From Datisca glomerata (Eukaryota > Streptophyta > Magnoliopsida > Cucurbitales > Datiscaceae), in the NCBI GenBank assembly GCA_003255025.1, contig QANY01009354.1, forward strand, positions 62,001 to 126,000: a stretch of DNA of 64,000 bases, in the 5' to 3' direction. Positions 36,202 to 47,397 of this stretch are shown here, piece after piece. Under the pieces are notes generated by a model. The model made no database searches and was not told the origin of the DNA. It saw nothing but the letters and a program-made list of their open reading frames with translations. The position numbers were made by a program, and so were the translations under genes. How positions within the stretch are numbered: the first letter of the stretch is position 1; every line of letters begins with the position of its first letter.

Positions 36202-37182
36202 TCAGTACCCATTACCCGAACCAGTTCCGTCTGTCATGTGGGCTCTGCGGTCTCGGTCGGGTCGAGACCCGTAACCCGCTTCGCTAAAGCCCTCGGTATA
36301 AAAGGGAAATGTTTCCCTCGCGGAGCCCCCTCGCTCGTCATTCCCGCGCTCCTTCTGGAACTTTCTCTGGTTCTGCCGGAGATGAGGGTGCAGGTTCCAG
36401 CACCGGTCGTGGGTGTGCCCATCCTTTCGGCAGTGGCTGCACTTCACCGGCTCGCCTGGCTGTCCGAGGTGCCTTCCCCCTTCCCTAGGGTTAGGGTTTC
36501 GGAGGGAGCCATGGGTCGCCATGGCTAGTGCCTCCGCCTTGTCATCTCTGGTACTCATCACTCGTCGCCTGGTTTCTTCTCTTTGAACCATGGATGAGAC
36601 CGTGGCAAATGTTGGCTTCTCCGTCGACATCAAGATCTGAGCTCGGAACGCCTCGTAGCTTGAGTCGAGAGCCGTCAAGAAATGAACACCATATCCTGTT
36701 CAGCCCGCTCTTTGATTTCCTTCAGGTCAGTGGTCATTGGTCTTAGGGTTTTGAGTTCTTTGAACTTAGATTTTAAAAACCCGGTCAACTCCGGTACTGA
36801 TCTGTCCCCCTATTTTGCTTGGGAGATCTCTCATTTAAGTTCAAAGACTTGCGCGAAATTTTTTTGTTCACAATAATTGCTCCGGATTTCTTCCCAGAGT
36901 TCCTGTCCTGTTTCACAAAAAACAAAAGATTTCACTAAGTTTTGGGTCTATTGAATTTGTTATCTAGGTCATTACCTGACTGTCCATGATGTCCCATTAC
37001 TCTAAGTTTCGGTCTGGCCTTGGCTTACTACTGTCCACGAAACCCAGTCTGCCTCTTCCTTTTAGGCTCACCCGAGCCGCCCTGGCCCATGGTATGTAGT
37101 TGTGGCCAGTGAACAGGATGGAGGTCAGTCTGGGATTGGTGTCGTGGTGGTGAAGCTGGCCGGAGGTCGATGGTTCTGCCAT
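36202..37182 (-). pseudogene. Copia-2 gag
   Basis: The start piece (37182-36997, beginning MAEPSTSGQLHHHD) has the gag N-terminal segment with TGHNYIPWARA. After an interruption near 36690-36990, a 158-codon piece (36678-36202) carries the gag C-terminal half and a canonical zinc knuckle, CSHCRKDGHTHDRC. This half is distinctly GC-richer than the flanking DNA. Gag forms the particle in which the element RNA is copied. Confidence 0.88.
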
Positions 37183-37207
37183 ACTGTTGTATGTGTTGGT
37201 TCTCAGA

Positions 37208-37225
37208 ATCGTTGCTCTGATACCA
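37208..37225 (-). promoter_or_regulatory. Copia-2 primer-binding site
   Basis: On the minus strand tggtatcagagcaacg abuts the 5' LTR and matches the initiator methionine tRNA 3' end. Confidence 0.9.
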
Positions 37226-37541
37226 TGTAGAAATTATGAACCCTAGAAATGATGAACACTTTAGTGTTCTGATCTTAAAGAAAGATGATGAACTTCTTGT
37301 TCTGATTTTTTATTAAGAATTCTGATTCTTTACAATGAGTAAGTGATATATATATATATATATACACACATATAATCTCTAACGGTTGCCTATGATCTCC
37401 AACAGACGCCTACTGATCGGTTTTCCAGAAGTGGTTAGACTCCCACTGTGTTTGGTGAACGTTATTGTTCTGCTTTCCCTTTTTGCCTGTGATGAAGATT
37501 TTCCTTCTGAGGTAATACTTTTTGTTTCTCTTTCTTCAACA
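37226..37541 (-). repeat. Copia-2 5' LTR
   Basis: Partner of 32632-32935. It is longer through a TA/CA microsatellite expansion at about 37347-37370. Confidence 0.95.
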
Positions 37542-38009
37542 GAATTCATCCAACATCTCCAAACCCATAAACATTCATTAACATTTTCACAAAACCTATA
37601 AGAATCCATCCATCCATCATCTCCAGAACCCATAAGAATTCATCACCATTTTCACAAAATCCATAAGAATCCATTCATCATGTCCACATAAAGCTAATTT
37701 AATCATTCCATCGAAGGCCCCCGGTGAGGAGTTGTCGAGAAAAAGAAATCAGATGGAAAAGTTACCGACAAAAGAGAAATCAGATGGAAAAAATTTCCGT
37801 CGGAGGCCTCCACTTAGCTTCGAATACCTGGTGATGGTTGGTTACATTTAGATTGTATCGAAACATGGTTATGAACTAACCCAAAATTTGTCATCGATGT
37901 GATGAAAATTCTACAATCAATGGGCTTGGAGGCATGACTCACCTAACCCTCAGAACCAACAAAGGTTAAGCAAGCTCTAAACCATGCTAGCTAAAAACAA
38001 GCAATGATG
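37542..38009. other. Intergenic with short imperfect repeats
   Basis: The words cataagaatccatc and ttttcacaaaa recur at 37560-37690, and an agaaatcagatggaaaa word occurs twice at 37745-37800. No gene is seen. Confidence 0.6.
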
Positions 38010-38370
38010 ATCATAACTGGGGGTTTAACCTTAAATTAAAGCCTGATGGTAACATTCAGAGGCATAAGACAAGACTGGTTGCAAAGGGTTTCATCAAACC
38101 TTTGGGATTCATTTTTCAAAGACTTTTAGTCTGAATAATGAACGATGAGGATTTTTTTACATCTAGCAGTCTCTTTTGGATGAAATTTTCGGTAGCTAGA
38201 TGTAAATAATGCATTCTTAAATGTTGTGTTACATGAAATTGTTTATCTAACTTAGCAAGAAAGATTATTGATGAGATAAAACCTCAACATGTGTGCAAGT
38301 TGAGAAAGGATTTGTATGGCCTCATACATGTATGAGAGCCTGATATAAGAAACTAAAACATACTCTACTT
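38010..38370 (+). pseudogene. Copia RT fragment, plus strand
   Basis: With frame changes the plus strand reads KPDGNIQRHKTRLVAKGF and later CKLRKDLYGLI, both hallmarks of Copia reverse transcriptase. Stops interrupt every frame. It is oriented opposite to the neighbouring Copia remnant, so it belongs to a different insertion or an inverted piece. Confidence 0.8.
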
Positions 38371-38486
38371 GTGTAAAATATAAGATTTATACAGAGAGAA
38401 TAATAAAAAATGCTTACTGTATCAAGCTTAGAAGTTGATGTATTAAAAACTCATTAACTATCTATTACAAGCTCACACACATGGAG

Positions 38487-40991
38487 GCTGTTAAATAGGT
38501 TAAAATATAATAGAGAAGATGAAGATGGAATAAAAAATAGTTAGTTGAGATGCGCCCTGGACCAATTACATTAAGCCATAGAGAATATTCTTTGTAATAG
38601 ATTTTAATACCTTGTAGCAATGAGGAGCTGCCAAATGGCTTGAGAAGAGTGGAGCCACCAAGAACAGACTGACTAGGAAAGAGAACCATGTTCTAATATC
38701 CCCACTCAAGGTCAAAGGGGTATTCAACCACTTTTGGCTTGAAGTTGTGCTGAAGCACGTGCTTTTATGACAGTGAGTTTGTCTTTGAGAAAGTGAAATC
38801 TGTCCTGTGTGAGAGAATTTTGTTGAGAATGTCAGTTGTTTGATCATAAGAAGGAACATAGAGCACCTACAAGAACTTGGATAGAACTTGGTCTCGGATA
38901 AAGTGTTGATCAATCTCAATGAGCTTAAATCATGCATGAATGATGGGATTAGACGCAAAAGAAGTAGCTCCAAGGTTGTCACATCAGATAGTTACAGGAA
39001 GTGAATGAGACATGTGAAGCTCAAGAAGAAGAGATATTAACCAAAGTAATTTAGTTATAGTATTTGCTAAATCCATGTACTCACTCTCGTGCTTAATCTA
39101 GATACCAAATTCTGCTTCTTAGATGACCAAGAGATGAGAGAGTGGCCAAGATAAATAGCATAAGCACTTGTACTCTTCCTATAATCAAGGTTGCTTGCTT
39201 AGTCTACATCAGAGTAGGCCTGTAAGTGAAGAGTAGAAGCATGAAGCACTGTTAGGCCTTCTAAAATGGTGCCTTTGATGTACTTAAGTACTCGTCTACA
39301 AGCTTGCCAGTGCACTGTTGTAGGTTGGTGAAGAAACTGGCTTAACCTATTGACAATGAAAGAGATGTCTGATCTTGCAGTGTGAGGTATTGAAGAGCAA
39401 CAATGGTACTCCTGAAAAATGTGACATTAGGAAAAAGATCTCCAACAAGAAGTGAAAGTTTGGTAGATGTGCTAGCAGGAGTAGTGCTAGGTTTGGCCCA
39501 TCCATTTTGGTTCTTCTGAGAAGATTAGTGATATACTTAGATTGAGAGAGGTGCATTGTAGAAGCTATCTTGGTGACCTGAATGCCTAAAAAGTAGTGTA
39601 GTCACTCAAGATCATTAAGAGTAAACTGATTATGAAGGTTTGTAGTGAACTGATATATCAGAGAGAAATTGTTGCATGTCACCAGTATATCATCAACATA
39701 GATCAAAATATAGAGCAAAGAGGACCCTTGCTTTAGAGTGAACAGAGAGGCATTTGATTTAGCATGCATAAACCCCCACTACAAAAGAGTATGTCTCAGC
39801 CTATCAAACCAGGCCCTAAGGGCTTGTTTCAGCCCATAAGAGACTTCTTCAGTCTATAAACATGTATGGTTTGATGTGATCTGTGAAGCCTTCTGGCTAC
39901 TTCATAAAAACTATTTCCTCAAGAACACCATTGAAAAAGGCATTATTGATGTCAAGTTGCCTAACTGGCCAATTGAAAGTGAGAGCCAATGTAAGGATAG
40001 TCCTAATAGTATTGTGCTTTACCACATGGCTGAAGGTCTCATTGTAATCAATGCTTGGATCTGATGAAAACCCTTAGCCATTAATCTAACTTTTAACCTT
40101 TCGATTGAGCCATCAGCATTATTTTGACTTTATAGACTAATTTATTCCCTATGAGATTCATAGTAGCAGAGCTAGGAACTAAATCCTAAGTGTCATTCTT
40201 CATAAGAGCATGATATTCCTCTTGCATTACTTTTAACCACGTAGGATCCAGAAGGGCTTTCTTAGTTGATATTGGTTCAGTAGGGATAAAGGAGGGTGGG
40301 AGAGGATGTGTAGTACTGAGATAGAGTTTAGGTTTGAGAGCGTCACTCTTAGTTGTGGTAATCATAGGGTGGGAAGTTAGTAAGGGGTTGGGAACTAAGG
40401 TAAGGGGTAGGGTAGGGGCTTGGAGGAAGGCTAAGGTGGAGCTTCAATTGTTAAAGGTATAGAGAGAGCATGTGATATATCAGGAGGATTGAATCTATGT
40501 GTAGAAGCAATAGGATCAATAACATGAACTAGGTATACTAGTGGTAGAAGTAGGTAAAAAGGGAGACTAAGAGAGACTTACATCATTGGATGTTTGAGGA
40601 TTAACATCGTGTTGAGCAGTACCTGATGCCAAAGAAGATGCAGCTTTACTTGCACTTGGTAAAGGCAAAAAATGTAAGATTGTAGTTGAACAAGTGACAG
40701 TAGGTGTTTTGTGCAGATAATGAGTGAAAGCTAACTGAAATGAGAAAGGAAACTCATATTCATTAAACAAAACATGCCTAGAGATGTAAACTCTTCATGA
40801 GCTATGAAGACACTTATACCCATTATGAGTAGGTGAAACCTAGAAAGACACATAAATAGGTCCTGAATTGAAGTTTATGGGTATTATAGGGTCTAAGATA
40901 AGGGCAACATGAATATCTAAACACTCTTAAAGGTTGATAGTCTGGTTCCTGTTTAAACATAACTTCAAATGGTGATTTGTAACCTAAGGCT
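38487..40991 (-). pseudogene. Decayed Copia remnant (Copia-3)
   Basis: Minus-strand order from right to left is as follows. The integrase end is near 40990-40780. RT is near 40150-39640 ([14 protein letters not shown] and related blocks). RNase H is at about 39380-38700 (YRKSTSAYAI, LISWSSKKQ). A polypurine tract (ccttgagtgggg, 38699-38710) and a short LTR-like segment down to 38487 follow. Stops are frequent and no open piece exceeds about 140 codons. The coding sequence stops dead at 40991, where CACTA terminal sequence begins, so the rest of this element should lie beyond the far end of the CACTA insertion. Confidence 0.8.
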
Positions 40992-41345
40992 CACTAAAAG
41001 AAACATGGGTTGTAACAACCAATACTTTGGCCGTTAGATCCCCTAAAATTTGGTCGCTAAAGGTCTAACGCGACGAATATATGTTCGTCACAAACATAAT
41101 CACTTTTGCTTCGTCAGTGAAAGTAGTTCGCGACGAAAAACTATCTTCGACGCGTTAGATCTTTGGTGACGGAGGAAATTTGGTCGCAAAGGTTTTTGAG
41201 ATAAAAAAATGTCGGTCGCAGAAGGCTTTTGCGACCAATATAATTTTTGTTAGAAATTTTTTTTGCCACCAATATTTTTTTTCGTCGCCTAAAGTCTTTT
41301 GAGACCCATATTTTTGGCGTGAAATTTTTTTTGTGACAATTTTTT
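40992..41345. repeat. CACTA terminal and subterminal repeats
   Basis: After the CACTA terminus, words of the types tggtcgc, gcgacga and ttcgtcgc recur in both orientations through about 41340. Such clusters are the binding sites of the second transposase protein (TNPA type) in known En/Spm elements. The open frame at 41141-41380 is made of these repeats. Confidence 0.8.
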
Positions 41346-41786
41346 TCTATATACACATGTGATGGTGATGATATCATCAAAAAATTTATTAAACCCGATA
41401 TTTTTCTAAGAAATACATATATTAATCATTAATATATGTAATGTAACAAAGTAGTAGTAGTTCATTACAAAATTTCTAAAAGATAATTCACTACAAAATG
41501 TGGTTCACAAATATATTGTGAACCTCACATTTCTGTTGTTGAGTCATCGTTAGGAGGTGAAAAATCATTTTGATGAGCCCAAATGAGTAAGCTTTATAGT
41601 TAGCTCTCCATCGACTTCATTTATTTCTTTAATTCTATATTTTCAACTCGACTCTTGTAGTTGGTGTGGCTCAATGTCCAAGACCTTTAGTGCAGCGTAT
41701 GTCATCCTAAGCGATAGGCTCATCCCGTAAAGTACATATGCATTCCTGTAACATCACAATGAGTCAAATTCAAGATAAATATATTC
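41346..41786. other. CACTA interior, nothing recognised
   Basis: Non-coding sequence between the subterminal repeats and the minisatellite. Confidence 0.5.
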
Positions 41787-42420
41787 ATCAATTAGAAAGT
41801 ATTGAAAAAAAATCCAGCAAAATCCGATTCAAAGTGATAACCCCCTCCACCCAATATCACCTTTACACATTAAAACTAACACTATCATCTTTAGACAAAG
41901 AACATCAATCAGAAAGTATTAATAAATCATCTAGCATGCTCAAATACAAAGTGATAAGCCCCCCTAACACACACACACACACACTGAAACTAACAATAAT
42001 ATTAGATAATGACTATCGATCAAAAAGTATTCAAAAAGAATCATCTTGCACGCTCAGATACAAAATGATAACCCCCATACACATTGAAATTAACATTATT
42101 ATCTTAGATAGTGAGCATCAATTATAAAGTATTCAAAAAACATCTAGCATGCTCAGATACAAATTGATACACACACACACACACATTGAAACTAACATTA
42201 TTATCTTAGACAATGAGCATCAATAAAAAATTATTCAAAAAGCATCTAGCATGTTCAGATACAAAGTGATAACGCCCCCCCCCCCACACACACACATTGA
42301 AACTAATCCTATCATCTTAGACAATGAGCATCAATATGAAAGTATTAAAAAACATATAACAGAATCTGATACAAAGTGATACCCCCCACACACATTGAAA
42401 CTAACACGATTATTAATGAG
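41787..42420. repeat. ~110-bp minisatellite inside CACTA
   Basis: Six units of about 101-117 bp start at catcaat(t/c)agaaagtatt and contain a ctagcatgctcagatacaaagtgat block, a C-run plus (CA)n tract and a cattgaaactaaca block. Unit length differences come mainly from the CA and C runs. The plus-strand open frame at 41738-42127 is an artefact of the repeat. Confidence 0.85.
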
Positions 42421-42789
42421 AATATTTTAGAGGGATTATTCACATATATTTCTTGAGTCGTATCATTCTGCCAACCTTTTTAGTATTGAAATGCGTGTTG
42501 TAAAATATTTCAATTCGAGTAGGTGCTATCCCAATTGAAGATTCCTATCCAAAATGTAACAAAAGTTGAGTTGTTAATTATTATATACTAAACATTATTA
42601 AGAGTATTAGAATAATATTTTGATTCACATGATGAAGTCGACGATTAAGAAAAGATACATTTCTTTCATTATGATTGCGTGGAAGGTTTTGATGGTTATG
42701 AGAATTGATTTTTTAGCGTGCCTATAATAAATGAGTTTTATGATTGAAATAATTAGTCAAATAATTAAAGTGTAAAATATAAGCTTTGA

Positions 42790-43471
42790 TAATAGGAATT
42801 ATCCTAAACTTCTCTGACTCCTAAACTGTGCATAGCCAATCCCAACCATCCTGTGATACACCATTAAAAGGATGTCATTGTGCTACTGTTGATCTTTAAT
42901 TTTTTTTATAATGTCTATGCAATGTGTAAGTGTATCTACTGTATGTGTTCACTACTTCATATTTAATCCAGTCGATCATAGCATTACTAGTCGATTCAAA
43001 AGTAAAATAGACCTGCAATAATATTTTGCTATTAATCATGCAATAAAGAAAATATAACAAAAAATAAATGTATCATTATTACCTGCATCCTATCAATTAT
43101 AACTGCAATAAATTTTTCAAGCACATTGGACCAACCGTCATATTGAAGTTGTATGAATTGTCATACCAGGCCAACAATCTCAAGGTTGAATTGGACGGTC
43201 CACTGTTCAACAGGTTTAACAACACTGGGAGGAGGGGTGTCGATTGGTAATTTTCTGAAATGGCTCACTAACCTCTCCAACTCAATCCCTCTTTTTGGCC
43301 TACGATTCCTTTCTCACACTCCCTAAAGAAGATGACACCCTTACAACAAAATAAAGAATAAGAAACCATTATAATAAAACCTATTACAAAGTGTATATAC
43401 CTGCTTTGGGAAGTAGAAGATCCTACCATAGGACCTAGATTTGGAAGAAGCGTATTTCTTCCAGAAGACAT
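42790..43471 (-). pseudogene. CACTA second ORF (Transposase_24-like), fragmentary
   Basis: The minus strand shows a start MSSGRNTLLPNLGPMVGSS with a possible GT donor near 43403. Next come RGIELERLVSHFRKLPID and LQYDGWSNVLEKFIAVII in the next segment, and a TLHRHYKK segment near 42930-42900. These match the conserved region of the plant En/Spm second protein (PF03004 type), which binds subterminal repeats. Stops and frame changes interrupt it. Exon borders are only approximate. Confidence 0.65.
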
Positions 43472-43532
43472 TAACCTGCAATAAGATAAGTGGCATGAAG
43501 GAAGATCTGATCCTAAGCTGTTACTTTAAAAT

Positions 43533-43792
43533 TCAATCTATATCATCGTCACTCCGTCTAATATCCTTTGAATCGTCATCATAATTAACCAAAGTGTCAT
43601 CTTCATTGTCATCATCATGAATAAAATCAATATCTTCAATACTACTATCTCCTACTCCAATAACATTTGCATTTATTTCAGAAGGTTCCACGTCATTCCT
43701 GTGAAATTGCATTGTTTCCGACTCATCTAGATCGATAGATGGTAAAGTTATTTCTATAGGCCCTATGACTTCATCTTGTTCTATCTCTTGTT
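43533..43792 (-). pseudogene. CACTA TNP2 C-terminal part, cut off by Gypsy
   Basis: This minus-strand frame starts inside the Gypsy TSD and reads a strongly acidic tail (FIHDDDNEDDTLVNYDDD) before a stop at 43533. The other part of the gene ends at 59914 in a segment reading DVPEIVQ, and the two meet at the TTGTT/TTGTA target site. Acidic C-terminal tails are common in plant TNP2-like proteins. The 111-codon open frame that extends to 43868 includes Gypsy LTR sequence and is not a separate gene. Confidence 0.75.
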
Positions 43793-44742
43793 TGTCGCAA
43801 CGTGCATGTGACACAGAGTGGTGATTTAAAAAATCATTTTGAAAAAAGAAATTTACAATCGCTACCAATCATGTTAGAGTGTGATCGACCATCCAATTTT
43901 AAAATTAAATATTTTGATCTGCGAAAATTTAAAGTTGGTTTAGGAGTCGTTTGTGTGTGGGGAAAGTGTTAGCACCCCACAACACCCATTATTAAAATGG
44001 TTACAAAATTCAATCAAATGCTATCCAAATTATATTAGAAAAAAAAATAAGTGAAAGAAATTTATTTTTGAATGTCCCATTAAGTATGCTTTGTATCATA
44101 GAAAATGAAACAAAATAAATGACATTTAATAGGTGGGACAAAGACCATTCAAAAGTAACTTTTTATTTTATTTTTATATTTTTTGAAAATTAATGCATTA
44201 TTGGAGTTATTCTCGATATTCTGAAAAATAACTCTTCACCTCAGTAGTTCAAGAAATTTGATATCCCAAATATTTGAAAGTCCATCATCGGGGTTTTTAG
44301 TGAAAACTAAATAATGAAATTAATAAAATTTAAATCTAATTGTTAAGATTGTAATTCACACATATATGAACATTAACTATAACGATAAGAGAATGAGAGA
44401 AGAATCACATTATAAGCATGTCAATATGATAATAATACATAAATAAATAAGGAACAAAAAAAGGGGGGGAAATTAAAAATGATAAAATATGTGACAAATT
44501 TGAGGATGAAGTGTAAGGTAAAAAATATGTAGAATATGTAAAAAAAGAGGAGTGAAAAATGTGAATTTAAATAAACATAGGATTCTAACATGTTTTAATA
44601 AAAGAAAAAAATTAAAATAAAATTAAAGGAAAAAGGAAATAGAAAAAGAAAGAAAGTAATAAAATAAAATAATATATTTATAATATTAAAAAATAAATTA
44701 AGATTAAATTCTTTATGCATATGTAAATGTAAAATTTCATAA

Positions 44743-44777
<35 letters not shown>

Positions 44778-45913
44778 TATATAGACACTAAATACATAAT
44801 TGGTATAAGTATACCCTTTATTTTTTACTAAGTAGTCTACTAATTACCATTTTTTTCATAATTGCTATTAAAATAGTAAAAGATTATGGACGATAATTAG
44901 TTAAACCGAGCATCACGTAAACAAAACGATCAATGAAATTTCAAAATAGAATATTTTTTAAGGATATAAACATACCCCTTTTTATTTTGAACTATTTAGT
45001 TCATTAATTACCATTATTTCTTTTCTTCCTCAATTGCTATTCATATAGCAAATGAATGATCATGGATAGTAACTATCTCAAACAAATGTCACTAAAATAG
45101 TAACAAGATCTAAAAAAATGAAAAAACTTATAAGAACATTAAAAAAAGTTTAAAGCTAAAATATTTGTATAATCTTTATATAGATATTTAACTCTCTATT
45201 TATGTATTTTTATATATGAGAAATTATCATAGGAGATTTTTACAACAAATGTACACTTTCAATCCATTAAATGGTTGATTCACATCTAGTTAATTTACAA
45301 TCCTCAAAAGCTATATCCCTATCTTCATTGATTGAGTTGATGACAAAGATATATCATTATTAAATTTGTACGAAAATCATCAATGCATAAAAAATAAAAC
45401 TCAAGGTAAAGAGTAAAATATGAAGGAGGAATAAACACTTATATAGGAAAATAGAAACAAAGATTATACACCACATGAGTATGGATGAAAGATGATGAAG
45501 TATTATGAACAAGATATATTGTTAGCTAATGTGCAAGAAATTTAAACTATCTTAAGTAAAATGATGAGAGAAGATGAATAAAATGTAAACTCTCTTTCTC
45601 TCTATTTTGAAAAATCTCTCATATTTCTCACACATACTCTCTCTAAAAATATATCCTCTCTTTCTCTCTCCAAAAAATCTCCTCCCTCAAGTGAATATCT
45701 CCTCTCTATTTATAGGTAAATTTAAGACTTTACTTTTTACTTTTAGTCCTTTTGCTCCTTTTTTATTTTTTAGTCCTTGGACCATTTTTCTTATTTTTAG
45801 TCCTTGGACTAATTTTTTTTCAAATCATACATATAGTCTTATACTATTATATGGTAAAAAAAATAAAGTGTGTATATTTAAAATATTAGACCAGATAAAA
45901 AATGGTATTTACA
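43793..45913 (-). repeat. Tat-like element 3' LTR
   Basis: It pairs with 58055-59913. A minus-strand TATA box (cctataaatagag, 45704-45716) fits transcription in this orientation. TA/CA microsatellite at 44745-44778. The 45607-45939 open frame is LTR noise. Confidence 0.88.
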
Positions 45914-46049
45914 GCTTCCTCATTTGTTCACACTTCTAAACTTAGAAGGTGTACAAAGGTAGATAAGTATTTTGGTGGTACGAAAAAGATTGTATGGATA
46001 AGGGGAATAGAAACCTCGACTAATTTAGGCTCAATGAAATGACCAAAAT

Positions 46050-46485
46050 GTGAAATGGACCTGGATAGACACGGGTTTTGACCTCGACTCAATTCGAGTT
46101 CGATTTAACTTAAGGTATTTGGAAAGAAATTGATCTGGACAGACACAAACTTCGAGCCCAACTTAGTTCGAGTTCGATTTAACCAGAGATATTTGAAAGA
46201 AAATAGACATGGATAGATGTAGGCTTCGACCTCTACTCAATTTGGGTTCGATTTAACCGAGATTTTTGAAAAAAAAGGACCTGGATAGATACAGGCTTCG
46301 ACCTCGACTCAATACGGGTTCGATTTAACCGAGACATTTGAAAATAAAATGGACCTTGATAGACACATCCTTCGACCTCGACTCAATTCAGGTTCAATTT
46401 AACTGAAGATATTTGAAAGAAAAATGGACCTGGATAGACACATGCTTCAACATTGACTGAATTTAGGTTCAATTTAACCGAAGAA
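46050..46485. repeat. ~74-bp minisatellite in Tat 3' untranslated region
   Basis: Six imperfect units of 72-76 bp share cttcgacctcgactcaatt, ggttcgatttaaccgaga and a gacctggatagacac segment. Tandem arrays in the 3' untranslated region are a known trait of Ogre/Tat elements and can seed satellites. Confidence 0.85.
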
Positions 46486-47397
46486 ATGAAGTGAGGTTTG
46501 ATTTGATTTTATACAAGCTTTATATGGTAGCTAGAACTAGACTAATGATGAATAGTCATGTGTGGATTTAAAAAAATTGTCATTAAATGATTCATACAGT
46601 TGAATTGTATCTAAACAAAACAATGTGATGTAATTCTTGAATATAAATGCAAAACAGAGATTTTGAATGCATACATGTTATGCATGATTATGAACATTTA
46701 CAAGAAAATTATTTGATGATTTTTTAGCCATATCCACAACTTTTCAAAACAGTCACTTGTCCTAGGATCATGGACTAGCAATGAAGTATCGAGCATACTT
46801 TCAAAAATGTGATACATCCTTATTTATTAGTTTATGCACCAGTATTCGGCTCCATGTCGATCGTGAATAATTTCTCCACAATCTTTTCTTCACTTCCAAT
46901 TGTGTAATCCTCCAATCGCGCTTTAACTTTCATCATGCGCATATTGACTTTCCTTATGATGACTTTTCAAATTTCACCTCACACTCAGACTGTCTTTCTC
47001 AATTCATTTCCTTTTCTTCTTCTTTTTTCAATTAGCTTTCACCTAACCAAGTTTATACTTCTGAGTTATTTTAAGAATAATTAATGATATTTTCTACATG
47101 CATCGGAATTAAGCGGAATCAGAAATAATGGAAATAATGAGAAGATAAAGTATATATGTTTGTCAACTGAAAAAAGACACTTCATTGAAATGATGAATAA
47201 TGTTTAAAAACAAGGATTTGGGAAAATTATGGAATAAGAATTTCTCCAGTATTCGAGACAACTCCTTTTGAAAAAAATAATTTTTACCTAACTTTGCCTT
47301 TCCCATACTTAGAGATGAACCAGGCTATATAATTTAATATCCCCTAGAAACCTCTAACTTCATTTTCAGTTCGAGGTGGTGGTATATCAATGATGGC
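46486..47397 (-). other. Tat element region between RT and 3' array
   Basis: A short extension of RT resembling LNYIAWFISKYGKG is visible near 47335-47290. After that no RNase H or integrase motif is seen, so these domains appear deleted. Confidence 0.5.

Larger units (their letters stand above)
32632..37541 (-). mobile_element. Full-length, fairly young Copia element (Copia-2)
   Basis: LTRs of 304 and 316 bp (32632-32935 and 37226-37541) begin TGTAGAAATT and end TTCAACA. They are flanked by a perfect 5-bp TSD, GAATT (32627-32631 and 37542-37546). A tRNA-Met PBS and a polypurine tract are in place, and gag, PR, IN, RT and RNase H follow in Copia order on the minus strand. I count about ten substitutions between the LTRs plus one microsatellite length change. 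Frame breaks and an RT active-site change make it non-autonomous. Confidence 0.95.

Noticed and set aside
36109..36528. 139-codon plus-strand frame, GC-rich
   Set aside because: Antisense to the Copia-2 gag and its zinc knuckle; the length is due to local GC content.
41738..42127. 129-codon plus-strand frame
   Set aside because: Made of the ~110-bp minisatellite units in the CACTA element.
43533..43868. Independent acidic 111-codon protein
   Set aside because: The N-terminal part is Gypsy LTR and the rest is the cut-off tail of TNP2.
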